64,000 nucleotides of DNA from Catenovulum adriaticum (GCF_026725475.1 NZ_CP109965.1:2976001-3040000), one strand, 5' to 3'; positions 17,841-26,850 are shown, numbered from the stretch's first letter. Numbers and translations are program-made. Notes: a model not told the origin generated them from the sequence alone.

Positions 17841-19286
17841 ATGTCTAACCATTTGATTTCACTAAACCAAGTTTGTGCGCAAGTTTATCAAGATTATTTG
17901 ATGTCTGATCTAAATTGGCAAATTGAGCAAAATCAACACTGGGTTTTGTTAGGCGGCAATAGCTCTGGCAAATCAGCCCTCAGCCAGATTATTTTAGGTC
18001 AAGCTGAGATTATTTCTGGGGAGCTAACCAGGCATACTAAACAATTAGCTTGTATTTCTTTTGAGCAGCAACAGGCTTTAATTGAAGCGGAGCTTAAAAA
18101 AGACGATGCTGATATTTTAGATGTCATTGCAGAGGGCACCCAAGTTGAAACAATCTTATTTGAGCCAAATGCAAATCAGCCGTTAGATTTGGACTTAGCC
18201 GATAAACTGACTCAAGATTTTGAGTTTTCGCCTCTGCTAAAACGCAAATTTAGAGATCTCTCAACAGGTGAAACTCGCAAACTTCTATTAATTAAAGCTT
18301 TTATTAATTGTCCAGATTTAATGGTATTAGATGAACCTTTTGACGGCCTAGACGCCAAATCAGCTCAGCAATTACAACAAACGTTAACAGAGTTGAGCGG
18401 CAAAATAAGCATGGTTTTTATTTTAAACCGAGTGGATGAAATACCCGACTTTATAACTCATTATGCTTATTTAAAAGCAGGGCAAATAGAGTTTAGCTTT
18501 GCCAAATCAAACCAAGCAGCTTACGAGCAATTGATGCAATTATTGCATTTACAAACTGCAACATTAACCATTCCACCGGCTGATGCGCCTGTTTCATACA
18601 GTATTAACCCCAAACAAGCGTTAGTTAAATTAACCCAAGCAAAAGTGGTTTACGACGAAAAAGTTATTTTTGATAAGCTAAACTGGCAAATTATGCCTAA
18701 TCAACATTGGCAACTCACGGGTAAAAATGGCTCAGGTAAAACCTGCTTGCTTAATTTAATCACCGGAGATAACCCACAATGTTATCAAAACGATATTTGG
18801 CTATTTGGTTTTCAGCGAGGTAGCGGTGAAAGTATTTGGCAAATTAAACAGCATATTGGCTTTATATCTAATCAATTTCATTTAAATTATCGAGTGAGTA
18901 TTAGTGCGTTAAATACCATTATATCTGGTTTTTATGACAGCATCGGCTTATATAATCAACCAACCCGCAACCAACAAAAAATTGCTAAACTCTGGCTTGA
19001 ATTGTTAGCTTTATCCGACAAGCAAGATACGCCATTTAATCAGTTATCTTTTGGCGATCAGCGACTTTTATTAATTGCTCGCTCTATGGTAAAGCACCCT
19101 CCACTGCTTATTTTAGATGAGCCTTGTATTGGTTTAGACGAAATTAACCGCCAACGGGTTTTGGCGCTGATTGAAAAAATTTGTACCAGTGGCACCACCA
19201 CTGTGATTTATGTAAATCATCATGCACAAGATAAAATACAAGGTATTAATCAGTTTTTAGCAATGGAAGATTATCAAAGCTACTAA
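17841..19286 (+). CDS. modF: ModF-like double ABC ATPase
   Basis: A 481-residue protein with two ABC ATPase domains and no membrane segment. Domain 1 (about 1-225) has Walker A GGNSSGKS, signature-like LSTGETRK and Walker B LMVLDEPFDGLD. Domain 2 (about 255-481) has GKNGSGKT, LSFGDQRL and LLILDEPCIGLD. This size and layout match ModF/PhrA of E. coli (about 490 residues), which lies in the molybdate uptake region there. No modABC genes are in this window, so a role in molybdate transport is not supported by context. greB follows after 46 bases on the same strand. Confidence 0.8.
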   Translation: MSNHLISLNQVCAQVYQDYLMSDLNWQIEQNQHWVLLGGNSSGKSALSQIILGQAEIISGELTRHTKQLACISFEQQQALIEAELKKDDADILDVIAEGTQVETILFEPNANQPLDLDLADKLTQDFEFSPLLKRKFRDLSTGETRKLLLIKAFINCPDLMVLDEPFDGLDAKSAQQLQQTLTELSGKISMVFILNRVDEIPDFITHYAYLKAGQIEFSFAKSNQAAYEQLMQLLHLQTATLTIPPADAPVSYSINPKQALVKLTQAKVVYDEKVIFDKLNWQIMPNQHWQLTGKNGSGKTCLLNLITGDNPQCYQNDIWLFGFQRGSGESIWQIKQHIGFISNQFHLNYRVSISALNTIISGFYDSIGLYNQPTRNQQKIAKLWLELLALSDKQDTPFNQLSFGDQRLLLIARSMVKHPPLLILDEPCIGLDEINRQRVLALIEKICTSGTTTVIYVNHHAQDKIQGINQFLAMEDYQSY

Positions 19287-19332
19287 CTAAAACCATTGTC
19301 TTGGCTTTCGATTAACAACAATTAGAGATGAA

Positions 19333-19815
19333 ATGAAAACCAATTTAATTACCCGTGAGGGCTTTGAACAACTACAGCAAGAGCTAGATCATTTATGGCG
19401 TAAAGAACGCCCAGAAATCACTCAAAAAGTAGCTTGGGCTGCCAGTTTAGGAGACCGCTCAGAAAATGCTGACTATAAATATAATAAGGCTAAATTAAGA
19501 GAAATAGACAGGCGAGTCAGATACCTAAGAAAGCGACTGGAAGTGTTAAAAATTGTAGATTTTAACCCCCAACAATCTGGCAAAGTGTATTTTGGTGCTT
19601 GGGTCGAACTAGAAAATGAAACGGGAGAGATTCTCAAATTTAGAATAGTTGGCCCGGATGAAATATATGGCCGTAAAGACTATAGCTCTATTGATTCTCC
19701 AATGTCACGCGCGTTACTTGGAAAACAGGTTGATGATGAAGCCATAGTCCACACACCTGAAGGTAAAAAATGCTGGTATATAAACCGTATTACTTATTCT
19801 AATCAAAATGAATAA
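19333..19815 (+). CDS. greB: Transcript cleavage factor GreB
   Basis: A 160-residue protein with the GreA/GreB layout: an N-terminal coiled coil (LITREGFEQLQQELDHLW) whose tip holds the acidic pair in GDRSENADYKYNK, then a globular domain with FRIVGPDEIYGRKDYSSIDS and SPMSRALLGK. The basic patch RRVRYLRKRL and WYINRITY are GreB-like rather than GreA-like. It enters the RNA polymerase secondary channel and stimulates cleavage of backtracked transcripts. Confidence 0.92.
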   Translation: MKTNLITREGFEQLQQELDHLWRKERPEITQKVAWAASLGDRSENADYKYNKAKLREIDRRVRYLRKRLEVLKIVDFNPQQSGKVYFGAWVELENETGEILKFRIVGPDEIYGRKDYSSIDSPMSRALLGKQVDDEAIVHTPEGKKCWYINRITYSNQNE

Positions 19816-19864
19816 GATTGTTTAACCTTAAATTTAATTTAAAAATTAAAAGTGAGTGAAAAAT

Positions 19865-20023
19865 ATGCAAAGCCGAATGAAAATATTCCTTACTTACGGC
19901 CATACTTTTATCACTCATTATTTTCTCTCAAAAACATTAACATCAACAATAGTAACGCTTGTTTATGTTATGCACTTTAAAATCAGTATCTTGCCCACTA
20001 AAACCCCTACTGAAACCGCATAA
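19865..20023 (+). CDS. Possible small ORF, 52 residues, unrecognised
   Basis: An ATG at 19865 opens 52 codons to TAA 20021-20023 in the 330-base gap between greB and the aldehyde dehydrogenase. The peptide is hydrophobic in the middle (LTSTIVTLVYVMHF) and could be a single-pass membrane peptide. The ribosome site is weak and the codon content is not distinctive, so it may be chance. Apart from this the gap holds only an imperfect inverted repeat (agtgagtga near 19852, tcactcatt near 19912) and the promoter region of the next gene. Confidence 0.2.
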   Translation: MQSRMKIFLTYGHTFITHYFLSKTLTSTIVTLVYVMHFKISILPTKTPTETA

Positions 20024-20145
20024 AAAATGGCTTCTGTAGTTTATTTCTATAAAAATTTCAATTATTGAACTTTCTTACACATTGGTAAGACTTTTGCACC
20101 TTATACAAATAACATTGTCCCAATGCTAATAAGGAAGGAAAAACA

Positions 20146-21531
20146 ATGACTAAGACAACCAAAACAATCAATCCAAGTACTGAGCAAGTACTCGAAGAAT
20201 TTCAATTATTAAGCCTTGATGAGGCTAATCAAGCGGTCGATAAAGCACACGAAGCGTTTTTATCGTGGAAAAAAGCTTCGACAGAAAAACGCGCTGAGCT
20301 TGTATTAAATTTAGCTAAATTAATACGTGAAAATAAGCAAGAACTTGCCGCGCTAATGACCAAAGAAATGGGTAAACCAAAAAATCAGGGTGAGCAAGAA
20401 GTTGAAATGTGTGCTGCAATTTGTGAATACACGGCCACCGAAGCCATTAAAGCACTCGAAAGCGAAGTAAGAGAAGTAGACGGTGGAAAAGCCATTATTT
20501 CTTATCAACCTATTGGGGTTATTTTAGGTATTCAACCTTGGAATTTTCCGTTATATCAGGTTATTAGATACAGTATTAGCAATATTATGGCTGGTAATAC
20601 AACCGTTCTTAAACATGCTCCTAACGTATTTGGGATGGCTGTTAAAATACAAAATATGTATGAAGAAGCAGGGTTTCCAAAATATGTGTATCAATCATTA
20701 TTAACCGAGGCCACTATCGCCAGCAAACTAATCGCTCATGAAAAAATTAGAGGCGTTACTTTCACTGGCAGTGAGAGCGTTGGTAAAAAAATTGCCGAGA
20801 TAGCAGGCAGTTACGCAAAGAAAACGGTATTAGAGCTAGGCAGTAACGATGCATTTATTGTGCTGGATGATGCAGATATTGAAACCACGGTAAAAGCCTG
20901 TGTAACAGCCAGAATGATCAACAATGGCGAAACTTGTGTATCAGCAAAAAGATTTGTCATAACTGAAGCAAAATACGATGAGTTTAAAGAAGCGTTTGTA
21001 AAACAGCTTAAAGAAACCAAAATGGGCAACCCTAATGAAGATGAAACAGACTTAGGGCCAATGGCCAGAGAAGACTTACGTGATAAATTGCACGAACAAG
21101 TTAAAGAATCAATTGATAAAGGTGCCACCGCGCTGCTAGGTTGTGAAGTACCTGATATGAAAGGATTTTATTATACCCCATCAATACTTGAAAATGTAAA
21201 ACCTGGGATGCCCGCATACGATGATGAATTGTTTGGACCTGTCGCAGCCTTTATTAAAGTTAAAGATAACGAAGAAGCGATAAAAGTTGCCAATGATTCA
21301 AGATACGGCCTAGGCGGAGGCATATTTTCAAAAGACGAAGACAAAGCAGTGCAAATGGCAATCGAAGAATTTGATACGGGTATGGTCAATATTAATGGAT
21401 ATGGCCTAGCACAACCTAGCTTGCCATTTGGCGGGGTAAAATCAAGTGGCTACGGTCGAGAACATGGTGGGTTTGGTATTACCGAGTTTGTTAATATTAA
21501 ATCGGTTATGATCAGTTCACCCAGCCAGTAA
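20146..21531 (+). CDS. NAD(P)-dependent aldehyde dehydrogenase, Sad/succinate-semialdehyde type
   Basis: A 461-residue aldehyde dehydrogenase, matching the length of E. coli Sad/YneI (about 462). Motifs include GVILGIQPWNFPLYQ for cofactor binding, FTGSESVGKKIA in the Rossmann fold, general base Glu230 in LELGSNDAF and nucleophile Cys264 in NNGETCVSAKRF, with PSLPFGGVKSSGYGREHG at the end. It oxidises an aldehyde, likely succinate semialdehyde, to the acid. A good ribosome site (aaggaagga) precedes the ATG. It stands alone, so its substrate cannot be refined from context. Confidence 0.8.
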   Translation: MTKTTKTINPSTEQVLEEFQLLSLDEANQAVDKAHEAFLSWKKASTEKRAELVLNLAKLIRENKQELAALMTKEMGKPKNQGEQEVEMCAAICEYTATEAIKALESEVREVDGGKAIISYQPIGVILGIQPWNFPLYQVIRYSISNIMAGNTTVLKHAPNVFGMAVKIQNMYEEAGFPKYVYQSLLTEATIASKLIAHEKIRGVTFTGSESVGKKIAEIAGSYAKKTVLELGSNDAFIVLDDADIETTVKACVTARMINNGETCVSAKRFVITEAKYDEFKEAFVKQLKETKMGNPNEDETDLGPMAREDLRDKLHEQVKESIDKGATALLGCEVPDMKGFYYTPSILENVKPGMPAYDDELFGPVAAFIKVKDNEEAIKVANDSRYGLGGGIFSKDEDKAVQMAIEEFDTGMVNINGYGLAQPSLPFGGVKSSGYGREHGGFGITEFVNIKSVMISSPSQ

Positions 21532-21570
21532 ATAACTGTACCCGTGCCACTTAAAAAGAAAATTGGCTTA

Positions 21571-21978
21571 TTAAAACAAACTTAAAACGAGCGTTAAACT
21601 ACACAATATCGCATGCAAAAATGCGGTAGTTGGTCGAATCGCCTGTTTTATATATTCTTTTATTAATGCAAAACCCGATAGCCTAGCTTGTGCAAATTGA
21701 CGATTAAATTGGCAAGCTTGGCTATAATCGTTTTCCGTTATCCACGTTTCAACCAATAACAATCTAATGTCTATGCGAGACTGAAAAGTTTTCCAAATCG
21801 CATCTTGCAACCAAATAGCCGCCAACAAAACCAATAATACCCAGCCTATTTGATTCACCATATAGGCACCACTAAAAATAATCAGGCTGGTTAATTTTAT
21901 AACCAATGAGTATTTTTCGTAACTATCGAATTGGTTTTGTAAAAGTGTCCACTCAGAAATTAAGGCGTCTGAATTCAT
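21571..21978 (-). CDS. Small membrane protein of unknown function
   Basis: A 135-residue protein with hydrophobic segments at about 25-42 (LVIKLTSLIIFSGAYMV), 45-60 (WVLLVLLAAIWL) and 117-135 (FLHAILCSLTLVLSLF). A soluble stretch between them has an amphipathic helix (IDIRLLLVETWITEND). I do not recognise the family. It converges on the aldehyde dehydrogenase gene and diverges from the binding-protein gene, so it is monocistronic. Confidence 0.55.
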   Translation of the reverse strand: MNSDALISEWTLLQNQFDSYEKYSLVIKLTSLIIFSGAYMVNQIGWVLLVLLAAIWLQDAIWKTFQSRIDIRLLLVETWITENDYSQACQFNRQFAQARLSGFALIKEYIKQAIRPTTAFLHAILCSLTLVLSLF

Positions 21979-22170
21979 ATTATCCCTTTCAAATAAAATA
22001 TTAAATTGTTGTAATCAGCTTACTGTATAAAGTATCGCACTTTGCTAACAGCTTTAAAATAATCATTATTTAAGTTTTGGTGAGTGAAAATAATTGATAT
22101 ATAAATTGCCTATACTTTGAGCTTAACTATACTTTTAACAAATAATAGCGCTAAATCATCGATACCCTAT

Positions 22171-23439
22171 ATGACTTTTAAACAAAACAGACGCCAGTTT
22201 CTAAATTCCCTAACGGTCGGCGCTGCCACAACAGCTCTTGCCGTGAAAGCGCCTTATGTATTTGCAAAAAAACGCATCACGCTCAGAGTACTAGGCACTC
22301 ATGTCACCTTGCAAGAGGAGCTCAAACAAAAAGCAATGCAGGAACTAGGCATTAATTTGGTTTTTAGACCAATGGGCAGTGCAGCTGTTTTGCAAAAAGC
22401 CGCTTCCGATCCTGAATCTTTTGATTTGTACGAGCAGTGGTCTGATTCAATCAATGTTTTATGGCAAGCGGGCGCAATTCAGCCAATTGAAATTGAACGA
22501 TTAACATACTGGGATGAAATTAACTCGCTGACTAAAACAGGCAAACTAACACCCGAAGCTAAAATTGGAGCTGGTGATTCACCAAACAAGATTTTGTACG
22601 CTCAGAGTGATGGTTCACTAGGCTCCAAACCTACTAACAAAATCAGTTTCATGCCCTATGTACATAATGTCGATTCATTTGGCTACAATACCAACTATAT
22701 AGCTCAAGGCGAAGCCTACAAAACTGAATCTTGGGGTTGGTTATTAGATGATGCAAACAAAGGCCGTGTTGCGTTAATTAATGCACCAACTATTGGGATA
22801 TTTGATGCAGCTTTAGCTGCGCAAGCTCAAGGCTTGATGAAATTCAAAGATATTGGCAATATGTCAATTGCTGAGATTGACCAGTTATTTGACATCTTAC
22901 TGCAGAAAAAACAAGCTGGTCATTTTGCTGGCTTTTGGACATCAGTACCTCAATCTGTTGACTTTATGACGAGCAACCGGGTGCATATTCAAAGTATGTT
23001 TTCGCCTGGGGTGAGTGCGTGTCGAGGCAAAGGTTTACCTATCGTTTACGCAGCGCCCAAAGAAGGTTACCGCGCATGGCATGGCGTCATGTGCTTGTCT
23101 TCAAAAGCACAAGGTCTGGCCAAAGACGCTGCCTATGAATATATGAACTGGTGGCTTTCAGGATATCCAGGCGCATTTATAGCTCGCCAAGGTTATTATA
23201 TTTCCAATCCACAGCGAAGCAGACCTTTAATGAGTAAGGCTGAATGGGATTATTGGTATGAAGGCAAAGCCGCATCATCTGAATTAAAAGGCACAGACGG
23301 AAAAATTTCGGTTATCCCCGGACAAATCAGAGATGGTGGCAGTTATACAAAACGCTTCTCAAATATTGCAGTATGGAACACAGTGATGGACAACTACGAC
23401 TACAGCTTAGATCGCTGGTTTGAACTGCTAAACGCATAA
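22171..23439 (+). CDS. Tat-exported PotD-like periplasmic binding protein
   Basis: A 422-residue solute-binding protein. The frame runs upstream to 22117, but starting at ATG 22171 gives a clean twin-arginine signal, MTFKQNRRQFLNSLTVG, ending near KAPYVFA. The mature protein reads like a spermidine/putrescine-type (PotD) binding protein: FDLYEQWSDS, ISFMPYVHNVDSFGYNTNYI, SWGWLLDD, FQSMFSPGV-like region, WWLSGYPGAFIARQGYY. No ABC permease or ATPase is nearby. The gene 35 bases downstream is a hybrid sensor kinase with a large periplasmic domain, so the protein may serve sensing rather than transport. The ligand is unknown. Confidence 0.75.
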   Translation: MTFKQNRRQFLNSLTVGAATTALAVKAPYVFAKKRITLRVLGTHVTLQEELKQKAMQELGINLVFRPMGSAAVLQKAASDPESFDLYEQWSDSINVLWQAGAIQPIEIERLTYWDEINSLTKTGKLTPEAKIGAGDSPNKILYAQSDGSLGSKPTNKISFMPYVHNVDSFGYNTNYIAQGEAYKTESWGWLLDDANKGRVALINAPTIGIFDAALAAQAQGLMKFKDIGNMSIAEIDQLFDILLQKKQAGHFAGFWTSVPQSVDFMTSNRVHIQSMFSPGVSACRGKGLPIVYAAPKEGYRAWHGVMCLSSKAQGLAKDAAYEYMNWWLSGYPGAFIARQGYYISNPQRSRPLMSKAEWDYWYEGKAASSELKGTDGKISVIPGQIRDGGSYTKRFSNIAVWNTVMDNYDYSLDRWFELLNA

Positions 23440-23474
23440 ATATCTTAACCACCAAGTAGAGGATACTTGCTTAG

Positions 23475-25751
23475 ATGGCCCACTCAATTGCGCTAAAGGT
23501 ACTTTCTGTTTTATCGCTTTTTATTGTTGCGCTTCTGGTTGTGTATTCAATTTTAAATTATCGAATTAATGAAATCGATAATTCAGTCCATAATATCTTA
23601 AACATATCCAGCAGCTCTGTCTCTATCCTAGAAATAAACAAAGATATTGTCGAGTTACAACGAGACATTTCTGTTTATGGCCAGTCCGGCAACTCAAATA
23701 TATTCAGTAAAATAGAAAACAATTACCAAAGCATTAAACAACGTCTGGTTCAAGTTAAACAGCAAACAAAACATAGTGAGTTACTGCGTTTAATTAACTC
23801 GATGCAAATTTTAGTCGCTCGATATGGTGAAAATTTGCAAGTGCTGACGCAGCGTTATGAAATTAAAACGACATTAATAGATATTGATTTGCCTAAGTTG
23901 TTTGAGAGTGCTGAAGCGCTGATACAAACCTTATATACGCAAACTGATTCAAACGATACCAAACTGGTTTTGTCTAATTTAATGACCAATTGGTACCAGA
24001 TGAATCGCAGTGCTAGACTTTTTCTAACTAAAAAAGAATATGCACAGCGGCGAAAAGTAGCGGAAACTCACGCAAAAATAAAAGCTCAAATAAACACCAT
24101 TCCATTATCATTTACACAAAAACACCAAATATCGTTAGAGCAATTGGTAAATTTAACATCTGAGCATAATTCAACATTTTCAAAAAGTGTTCAAGCTAAT
24201 CGAAACTACTTAACATTAGTTAATGTTGTAATGGCAGGGGATGCGGTAGAGTTTACGACATTAGCAAACCAACTAAGACAAGCCTCACTTGATCTATTGC
24301 AACAGATCAAAGTTCAAGGTAGTAGCAATGTTGAATCAGCCAAGCAAATTATTAAAATATCGATCGTGATCGCGTTGGTGCTCTTCATTATTTTTGCGAT
24401 GTTTTTCCATATGCATATTATTCAAGCTATCAAGCGCTTAACAAATTCTTTTGAAGCATTCTTACGCGGCGATTTATCGGCAAAAATATCAGACATTCAC
24501 CGCAGCGATGAAATTGGCATTTTAGCTGGCGCAGCCAACCAATTTAGAACCCTTAGTGAAAACCTGTTAGAAGCCAAAAAAGAAGCCGAACAAACCACTA
24601 AAATAAAATCTGATTTTTTAGCCAATATGAGTCATGAGATCAGAACGCCCATGAACGGCATACTAGGAATGGTACGTTTGCTCAGTGCAACAGAGCTAAA
24701 TACAAAACAAAAGAAAATGCTGGAAGTCGTGAATTCATCAGGAAAAAGCTTGCTGGTTATCCTTAACGATATCTTAGATTTAAGTAAAATTGAATCAGGC
24801 AAAATTGAATTAGAATCTATCGAATTTAATTTAGAACAACTTTGTTTTGAACTTGAACAAATGTTTATCACCCAAGCTCACAGTGCAAACATTCAGCTCA
24901 TCATACCCGATAAACTGCCCTCACCTTTAACTCAAATAGAGGGTGATGAAACCCGTTTAAAACAAGTATTATTAAACTTGCTAAGCAATGCGGTTAAATT
25001 CACTATCGAAGGCTATGTTGAGCTAAATATCAAGATAGTAGAAAATTATGATAACGCAGTAAAAATCGAATTTTCGGTTATAGACACAGGTATGGGTATA
25101 GCACCGGAAAATATAACAAGCCTGTTTGAAGCCTTTTCTCAAGCTGATTCATCTATTACTAGGCGTTTTGGCGGAACCGGATTAGGTTTAACCATTTCTT
25201 CGAGGTTACTTGATGCGATGGGCTCCTCGCTAAAAGTAAAAAGTGAAGTAAACAAAGGCACTTGCTTTTATTTTAGTCTAGTGCTGCCTACCTCAAATAC
25301 CCCAACTAAAGTTGCTACCAACTTAAATAAGCCAACAAAACTTAGTTTCAATCCAACTCTAAAAGTCATCATTATTGAAGATAACGAGATAAACCAGACC
25401 ATTTTAGCAGCCTTGTTAAATGAGATGAATATTGTTGATATTGATTTGGCCCTCAACGGGAAAGTGGGAGTCGAGAAATGTCGGGAAAATCAATATGACC
25501 TTATATTTATGGATATGCAAATGCCTGTGATGGGGGGAATAGAAGCAACAACACAAATTAAGCGTTTAGACAATTATACCAATACGCCAATTATTGCGTT
25601 AACTGCCAATGTAATGGAAAACGATAAAAAAGCTTGCTTTGATGCGGGCATGAATGCGTTTTTAACCAAACCTATTGAGTTCAAAGCGCTAGCAGAAACA
25701 ATGGCTCAATTTGTCAACGTAAGCCATCCTTTACCCCTAGAGACAAGTTAA
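23475..25751 (+). CDS. Hybrid sensor histidine kinase with large periplasmic domain
   Basis: A 758-residue inner-membrane kinase: transmembrane helix about 5-27, a mostly helical periplasmic domain about 28-290, second helix about 292-314 (IIKISIVIALVLFIIFAMFF), HAMP about 315-367, HisKA with phospho-acceptor His387 in ANMSHEIRTPMNG, HATPase_c (LLSNAVKF, DTGMGI, FGGTGLGL) and a C-terminal receiver domain with Asp680 in DLIFMDMQMPVMGG. There is no Hpt domain, so phosphate must pass to a separate Hpt protein or end here. The helical sensor resembles TorS-type domains, and the gene follows a periplasmic binding protein by 35 bases, consistent with a TorT/TorS- or LuxP/LuxQ-like pair. No output regulator is adjacent. 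Confidence 0.85.
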   Translation: MAHSIALKVLSVLSLFIVALLVVYSILNYRINEIDNSVHNILNISSSSVSILEINKDIVELQRDISVYGQSGNSNIFSKIENNYQSIKQRLVQVKQQTKHSELLRLINSMQILVARYGENLQVLTQRYEIKTTLIDIDLPKLFESAEALIQTLYTQTDSNDTKLVLSNLMTNWYQMNRSARLFLTKKEYAQRRKVAETHAKIKAQINTIPLSFTQKHQISLEQLVNLTSEHNSTFSKSVQANRNYLTLVNVVMAGDAVEFTTLANQLRQASLDLLQQIKVQGSSNVESAKQIIKISIVIALVLFIIFAMFFHMHIIQAIKRLTNSFEAFLRGDLSAKISDIHRSDEIGILAGAANQFRTLSENLLEAKKEAEQTTKIKSDFLANMSHEIRTPMNGILGMVRLLSATELNTKQKKMLEVVNSSGKSLLVILNDILDLSKIESGKIELESIEFNLEQLCFELEQMFITQAHSANIQLIIPDKLPSPLTQIEGDETRLKQVLLNLLSNAVKFTIEGYVELNIKIVENYDNAVKIEFSVIDTGMGIAPENITSLFEAFSQADSSITRRFGGTGLGLTISSRLLDAMGSSLKVKSEVNKGTCFYFSLVLPTSNTPTKVATNLNKPTKLSFNPTLKVIIIEDNEINQTILAALLNEMNIVDIDLALNGKVGVEKCRENQYDLIFMDMQMPVMGGIEATTQIKRLDNYTNTPIIALTANVMENDKKACFDAGMNAFLTKPIEFKALAETMAQFVNVSHPLPLETS

Positions 25752-25824
25752 ACATATCAAGCCCGCCATCTATTAAACGACTTTGCCGATAACCTCTATC
25801 GAAAACAATGGCTTTCAATTTTAA

Positions 25825-25844
25825 TGATAATGACTATCATTACC
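25825..25844. promoter_or_regulatory. Fur box upstream of the DUF2061-DUF4250 genes
   Basis: The sequence tgataatgactatcattacc matches the classic 19-base Fur box (GATAATGATAATCATTATC) closely, including palindromic GATAATGA...TCATTA. It ends 23 bases before the DUF2061 ATG at 25868, where bound Fur would block transcription or initiation. The His/Tyr/Asp-rich reading of this stretch in an upstream-extended frame is an artefact of the operator. Confidence 0.7.
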
Positions 25845-25867
25845 ATATTGTCTATTCGGAGGTTGTT

Positions 25868-26080
25868 ATGATTAAAACAATTACTTTTGCCATTATGCAT
25901 TTTACCGTTGCTTTTGCTGTCGCTTGGTTTTTAACTGGCGATATTATTGTTGGTGGCGCTGTCGCTATGGTTGAACCAGCAATAAATACAGTCGCTTTTT
26001 ATTTTCATGAGAAAATTTGGTCAAAAATAAAGTCGGGAAAGTCAACTCATAAATCACAGGAGATCAGTGCATGTATTTAA
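25868..26080 (+). CDS. DUF2061-family small membrane protein
   Basis: A 70-residue protein starting MIKTITFAIMHFTVAFAVAWFLTGD, followed by IIVGGAVAMVEPAINTVAFYFHEKIW, the two-helix pattern with conserved EP, N and HE of DUF2061. The frame is open from 25808, but GGAGG six bases upstream of 25868 and the Fur box overlapping the longer reading decide the start. The family function is unknown. It overlaps the DUF4250 gene by 10 bases, so the two are coupled, and it is probably iron-repressed. Confidence 0.75.
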   Translation: MIKTITFAIMHFTVAFAVAWFLTGDIIVGGAVAMVEPAINTVAFYFHEKIWSKIKSGKSTHKSQEISACI

Positions 26081-26271
26081 CAAATTTCGCAAAAATGGAT
26101 CCGCATTTATTGTTGTCAATCGTCAATATGAAGCTCAGAAATGAAAATATCGGCTTAGCTAGTCTTTGCAACCATTATGAAATTAATCAACAGTTATTGT
26201 TAAATAAACTCGAATCTGCTGGGTTTTACTACCAAGCAGACATTAATCAATTCAGGATACTCAAATCATGA
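26071..26271 (+). CDS. DUF4250-family small cytoplasmic protein
   Basis: A 66-residue protein. The segment KMDPHLLLSIVNMKLRN, then LASLCNHYEINQQLLLNKLES and a final INQF, matches the DUF4250 pattern (a helix-turn-helix-like small domain). Function is not established. An AGGAG lies about 9 bases upstream of the ATG, inside the end of the DUF2061 gene, which it overlaps by 10 bases. The pair shares the Fur box, so it may belong to the iron-starvation response. Confidence 0.75.
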   Translation: MYLTNFAKMDPHLLLSIVNMKLRNENIGLASLCNHYEINQQLLLNKLESAGFYYQADINQFRILKS

Positions 26272-26339
26272 ATAACGCCGTAAACATAAGCCTCCTTACG
26301 AGTCTCACTTTCATTAAGGATGTCGTTAGAAGGAGATAG
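26268..26339 (+). CDS. Possible 23-residue micro-ORF coupled to the DUF4250 gene
   Basis: The TGA of the DUF4250 gene sits in an ATGA, and its ATG opens a 23-codon frame ending TAG 26337-26339; the peptide is hydrophobic then basic (FIKDVVRRR). The overlap is the form used for translational coupling, but so short a frame may be chance. Confidence 0.15.
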   Translation: MNNAVNISLLTSLTFIKDVVRRR

Positions 26340-26485
26340 TATTGCTGTGATAATGCCCTAGCTAAAAATTTCAACATCGTTTTAACGTTTTAGATTACAT
26401 ATCAACAAAAATTAAATTTAACTTGAAGCAATTTTACCCGCTTTTATTTAAAATACTGATTAGTTCACTTTTTCACCAACTAAAC

Positions 26486-26513
26486 TTGCAAAGCAATATT
26501 AATTCTGTATAGT
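26486..26513 (+). promoter_or_regulatory. Candidate promoter for deaD
   Basis: TTGCAA (26486-26491) and TATAGT (26508-26513) are spaced 16 bases apart on the plus strand, about 340 bases upstream of the deaD start codon. This is a sequence match only, and it implies a long 5' leader. Confidence 0.45.
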
Positions 26514-26519
26514 GCGCAC

Positions 26520-26850
26520 TCCCAGCCAATGGCTTTTCCATACGGCAGATATACCTGCCCATCCATGAAGCACAGCAAGTAGCTGCCTGCACATGAGCAA
26601 AGTAAAAGTCGCGCTGGTTCGTCGAGGTAGTAACGCTGCCCGTGTAACTGGTTATTCTGCGTCTAAACAAAACCTGAATTTCCACAGTAGTTTGATTATT
26701 AAAAATGTTCGCAGTGCGAACTCAAACATACAACCACATGTGAAGACTAAGAGTCGATTCTCTATATTGAGATCTTTCAAGGGATGTCTTCTTACGCGTT
26801 TACCTCAATCATAATTTGGTGTTATAAGCACCTACTGATAGAGAATATAT
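26520..26850 (+). promoter_or_regulatory. Long structured 5' leader of deaD
   Basis: About 330 bases between the candidate promoter and deaD are richer in GC than their surroundings. They contain successive hairpins: agcc/ggct at 26524-26534, ggcag/ctgcc at 26544-26559 and cagc/gctg at 26573-26585. Long leaders are known on cold-shock helicase mRNAs (csdA/deaD in E. coli), so an RNA thermosensor or autoregulatory target is plausible. A 73-codon frame inside (26593-26814) has no ribosome site. Upstream, 26340-26485 is plain AT-rich spacer. Confidence 0.45.

Noticed and set aside
25808..25867. N-terminal extension of the DUF2061 protein
   Set aside because: The extension translates the Fur box; the Shine-Dalgarno at 25858-25862 points to ATG 25868.
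26593..26814. 73-codon frame in the deaD leader
   Set aside because: No ribosome site and no family resemblance; hairpins upstream fit a non-coding leader better. Kept only as a note.
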